Source: Coriolopsis trogii (Eukaryota > Basidiomycota > Agaricomycetes > Polyporales > Polyporaceae). Taken from it: a stretch of 64,000 nt of DNA. Shown here one piece after another: positions 61,959 to 64,000 of this stretch (position 1 is the first letter of the stretch; the number at the start of each line of letters is the position of its first letter). Location of the stretch: contig JAHYIO010000023.1 in NCBI GenBank assembly GCA_020543525.1, positions 682,001 through 746,000 on the forward strand, written 5' to 3'. Made by a program: the position numbers and the translations under genes. A model generated the notes under the pieces. It was not told where the DNA came from, did no database searches, and saw nothing but the letters and a program-made list of their open reading frames with translations.

Positions 61959-62804
61959 TCAAATCTGAACATCCTCGCCCTCGTCCACAACCGTGTACTG
62001 CTCGAAAGCGTCCAAGAGCCTGGCCCACCGCCCCTCGTCCCATGTCAGCACGTCCTTCCACTCCGCATTGTCCTCTCCCAACGTCTTCTTGAACCACACG
62101 AAGAAGCTAGCAACGATGACGTCCGCATACGTGATCCCCTTCTCGTCGCCCATAAAGAACAGCTTCTTCTTGCCATCCGCCTCGAGCCAGCGCACGAGCT
62201 TATGCACGTTCCCCTTCGTCGCTGCCCAATGCCCCGCGCGCTTCTCGCTCCCCACCGGCGCGAGCTCCTCAAGCTTCGCTCCGAGAGCCTTCTCTCGCGT
62301 CTCCCGGAAGTACGGCTTGCTCTTCTCGCGCAGCTGCGCAAACGCCGCAGGAATAACGATCGGCGCAAAGTCCGGTCGGTTCACGGCCGCCCAGAACGCG
62401 TCCTCGAACGCCGCGGTGAGCGCGTCCGCCTCGGGAGGGATAAGCCGCCGCGTCTCGGGGTACGCGCGGTCGAGGTAGCGCACAATGTCGGCAGAGTTCG
62501 CCACGGCCTCCTTTGTGTTCGGGTCGTAGATGACGGGGAGGGTGTACAGGGGCGAGCCATCCTTGCGTTTATCGGCGGCCCGTGCGCCGATCTTCTTGCA
62601 GACGGCCTCGATGTCGGGATATTCGACCCAGACGGTCTTGTACGGGATGCCCTTGATGTTAAGGCAGAATCTGGTGCAGGTGAGTGAGTTCGAAAGGGTC
62701 GAAGGTTGGGTGGATGGGACCTACCTCGTCTTCCAAGTGTTCGGAGACCATGCTTTGCCCTTTGCATGCCCAGGAATATCGTAGAAGACGATTGGGGCGG
62801 TCAT
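61959..62804 (-). CDS. Glutathione S-transferase, etherase-like class, copy 3
   Basis: Exons 62725-62804 (80 bp) and 61959-62670 give 263 aa. The start is MTAPIVFYDIPGHAKGKAWS. Landmarks: FCLNIKGIPYKTVWVEYPDI, TLPVIYDPNTKEAVANSADI, VRYLDRAYPETRRLIPPEAD and DEKGITYADVIVASFFVWFK. The donor here is GTAGGT rather than the GTCAGT of copies 1 and 2. The plus-strand antisense frame at 61935-62687 is long (250 codons) but only mirrors this gene's codon bias. Confidence 0.93.
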
Positions 62805-63294
62805 GTTGATAGAGGAGGCAACGATGCAAGTTCGGTCGAAACCCGTCGTGTGACTCGATCAGTCGGATAGGAGAGGTCGCGTCCCTTAAAGACAATCGTA
62901 CTATGAGTGGCACAGCCACATCACTCCTGCTTAGTGATGAGGTAGTGGAAGGCTCTAATTGCGAATTGCTGCGGTACGTGCACGTGTGGGTGTCTTCATG
63001 CTGGAAGGACACCAGGATGGCCGCTCGGTGTGCGCTGCCATGTTACTAGGATTCTGATGACTAAGGACCAAATGAAGGGAGACCAGTTTGACTCAATCAT
63101 ACGGCCAACGACTGGACTTAAGACTGGATGTTGATATACAAAGGACATCAGGAGGTATTCAAAGAGCGAACTCAGTCGTGATTGATGCTCACCGGAACGA
63201 GAATGTGGTCTACGAAAGATGACTCAGGTCGTGCCAGAAAGCAATCGATAGTCGCGCATCGGGACCAAGCACTCCAAAGCTGAAGCTCTGCAAT
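62805..63294. other. Spacer between GST copies 3 and 4
   Basis: About 490 bp with the GST3 promoter; no supported gene. Confidence 0.5.
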
Positions 63295-64000
63295 TCACTG
63301 CTCCGCGAGGGAACCATCATCGACCTGCTCCCACCGCTTGAACACAAACACCAACGCCGACCACCGCCCCTCGTCCCAAGTCAACAGATCCTGCCACTCC
63401 TCGCTCTTCTCTCCCAGCACGATCCGCACGAAGATCAAAAACGCCGCAAGCGTCACGTCCGCATACGAAACACTTTTCCCGCCCATAACGAGCACCCTCT
63501 CTTCCTCGTCCTCCCCGTTCGCCTCGTACCACCCCGCGACCGCGTGCCACGCAGCCTTCATGCCCGCCCAGCACTCCTTCCGCTTCTCGCTCCCCTCGGG
63601 GGCCATCTCCTCGAACCTCACGCCCAATTGCGCCTCCCGCGTCCGGCGGAAGTACGCCTCGCTCCTCGGGTTCAGCCTCCTGTTCGCCGCCGGGAGCAGC
63701 AAGGCGAAAGTCTCGGGGATCGCATACGCCGTCGCGACGAACGCGCGCTGGAACGCGGCGTGCAGCACGTCCGTCTCCCTCGGGACCAGCCGCGGCGTGT
63801 CCGGGTACGTCCTGTCGAGGTAGCGCACGATGTTCGCCGAGTCGACGACCGCGCGCTCCGTGTTCGGGTCGAAGATCATGGGCAGGGTGTAGAGCGGGGA
63901 GCCGTCCGCGCGTTTCTCGACGGCGACTGCACCGTGTTTGGTGGCTACCGCTTCGATGTCGGGGTACTCGACCCAGACGGTCTTGTACGGGACGCCCTTG
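63295..64000 (-). CDS. Glutathione S-transferase, etherase-like class, copy 4 (5' end cut by window edge)
   Basis: Open to the right edge. Visible from KGVPYKTVWVEYPDIEAVAT, through TLPMIFDPNTERAVVDSANI, VRYLDRTYPDTPRLVPRETD and the helical domain (SYADVTLAAFLIFVRIVLGE), to the stop at 63295 (DDGSLAEQ). The start and first exon lie beyond 64000. It is the most divergent of the four, with a different stretch in the substrate-binding helices (FVATAYAIPETFALLLPAAN), so it may accept other substrates (inference). Confidence 0.9.
   Translation of the reverse strand, partial: KGVPYKTVWVEYPDIEAVATKHGAVAVEKRADGSPLYTLPMIFDPNTERAVVDSANIVRYLDRTYPDTPRLVPRETDVLHAAFQRAFVATAYAIPETFALLLPAANRRLNPRSEAYFRRTREAQLGVRFEEMAPEGSEKRKECWAGMKAAWHAVAGWYEANGEDEEERVLVMGGKSVSYADVTLAAFLIFVRIVLGEKSEEWQDLLTWDEGRWSALVFVFKRWEQVDDGSLAEQ

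Noticed and set aside
61935..62687. 250-codon plus-strand open frame
   Set aside because: It is antisense to GST copy 3, whose exon structure, length and motifs are all supported.

Overview
The window is nuclear DNA of a filamentous basidiomycete, most likely an Agaricomycete (white-rot or polypore type). Nearly every gene is broken by many short introns (about 50-65 bp, GT-AG, occasionally GC-AG) and intergenic spaces are short. The gene set is typical of these fungi: an aryl-alcohol-oxidase-like GMC flavoenzyme, a DUF6534 membrane protein, a fungal PKC1 with HR1-C2-C1-C1-kinase architecture, an SH3/WW-bearing Ras exchange factor, and a tandem array of etherase-like glutathione S-transferases. 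Exon models were built by hand from splice sites, reading phase and family conservation. Most close exactly in frame from ATG to stop.

Layout. 1-2573 (-): secreted GMC oxidoreductase, cut by the left edge. 3788-5532 (-): DUF6534 multi-pass protein. 7081-8459 (-): SHE9/MDM33 mitochondrial inner-membrane protein. 8776-11133 (-): NADPH-cytochrome P450 reductase. 12584-13394: DNA-transposon-like element, copy A. 13566-14285 (+): YAE1. 15255-19126 (+): EFL1/RIA1 ribosome-maturation GTPase. 19458-24083 (+): Cdc25-type RasGEF. 24592-24983 (+): DASH subunit DAD1. 25233-29174 (-): PKC1. 29418-32264 (+): unrecognised acidic protein. 32938-33711 (+): endosulfine IGO1. 35428-37774 (+): POL12. 37816-38479: element copy B. 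38623-40314 (-): CLYBL-like lyase. 40456-40553: tRNA-Pro(CGG) with intron. 40800-42323 (+): secreted ThuA-domain protein. 42601-43762 (-): STYX-like pseudophosphatase.

From about 43.9 to 57.9 kb a unit of about 7.4 kb is tandemly duplicated. Each unit holds a CobW/ZNG1 metallochaperone gene followed by a large uncharacterised gene. In unit 1 both genes are intact (415 and 1033 aa). In unit 2 the ZNG1 copy is a pseudogene while the large gene stays open (1041 aa). From 58.8 kb to the right edge lie four tandem minus-strand GST genes, the last cut by the edge.

Most of the window is housekeeping and signalling: Ras-GEF, PKC1 and IGO1 signalling, ribosome maturation and Fe-S delivery (EFL1, YAE1), replication (POL12) and kinetochore (DAD1). 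The accessory parts are the two related transposon-like elements, each with perfect 8-bp target duplications, the segmental duplication with its unknown protein family, and the GST array. CPR, GSTs and the GMC oxidase fit a xenobiotic and lignin-degrading lifestyle, which is inference.
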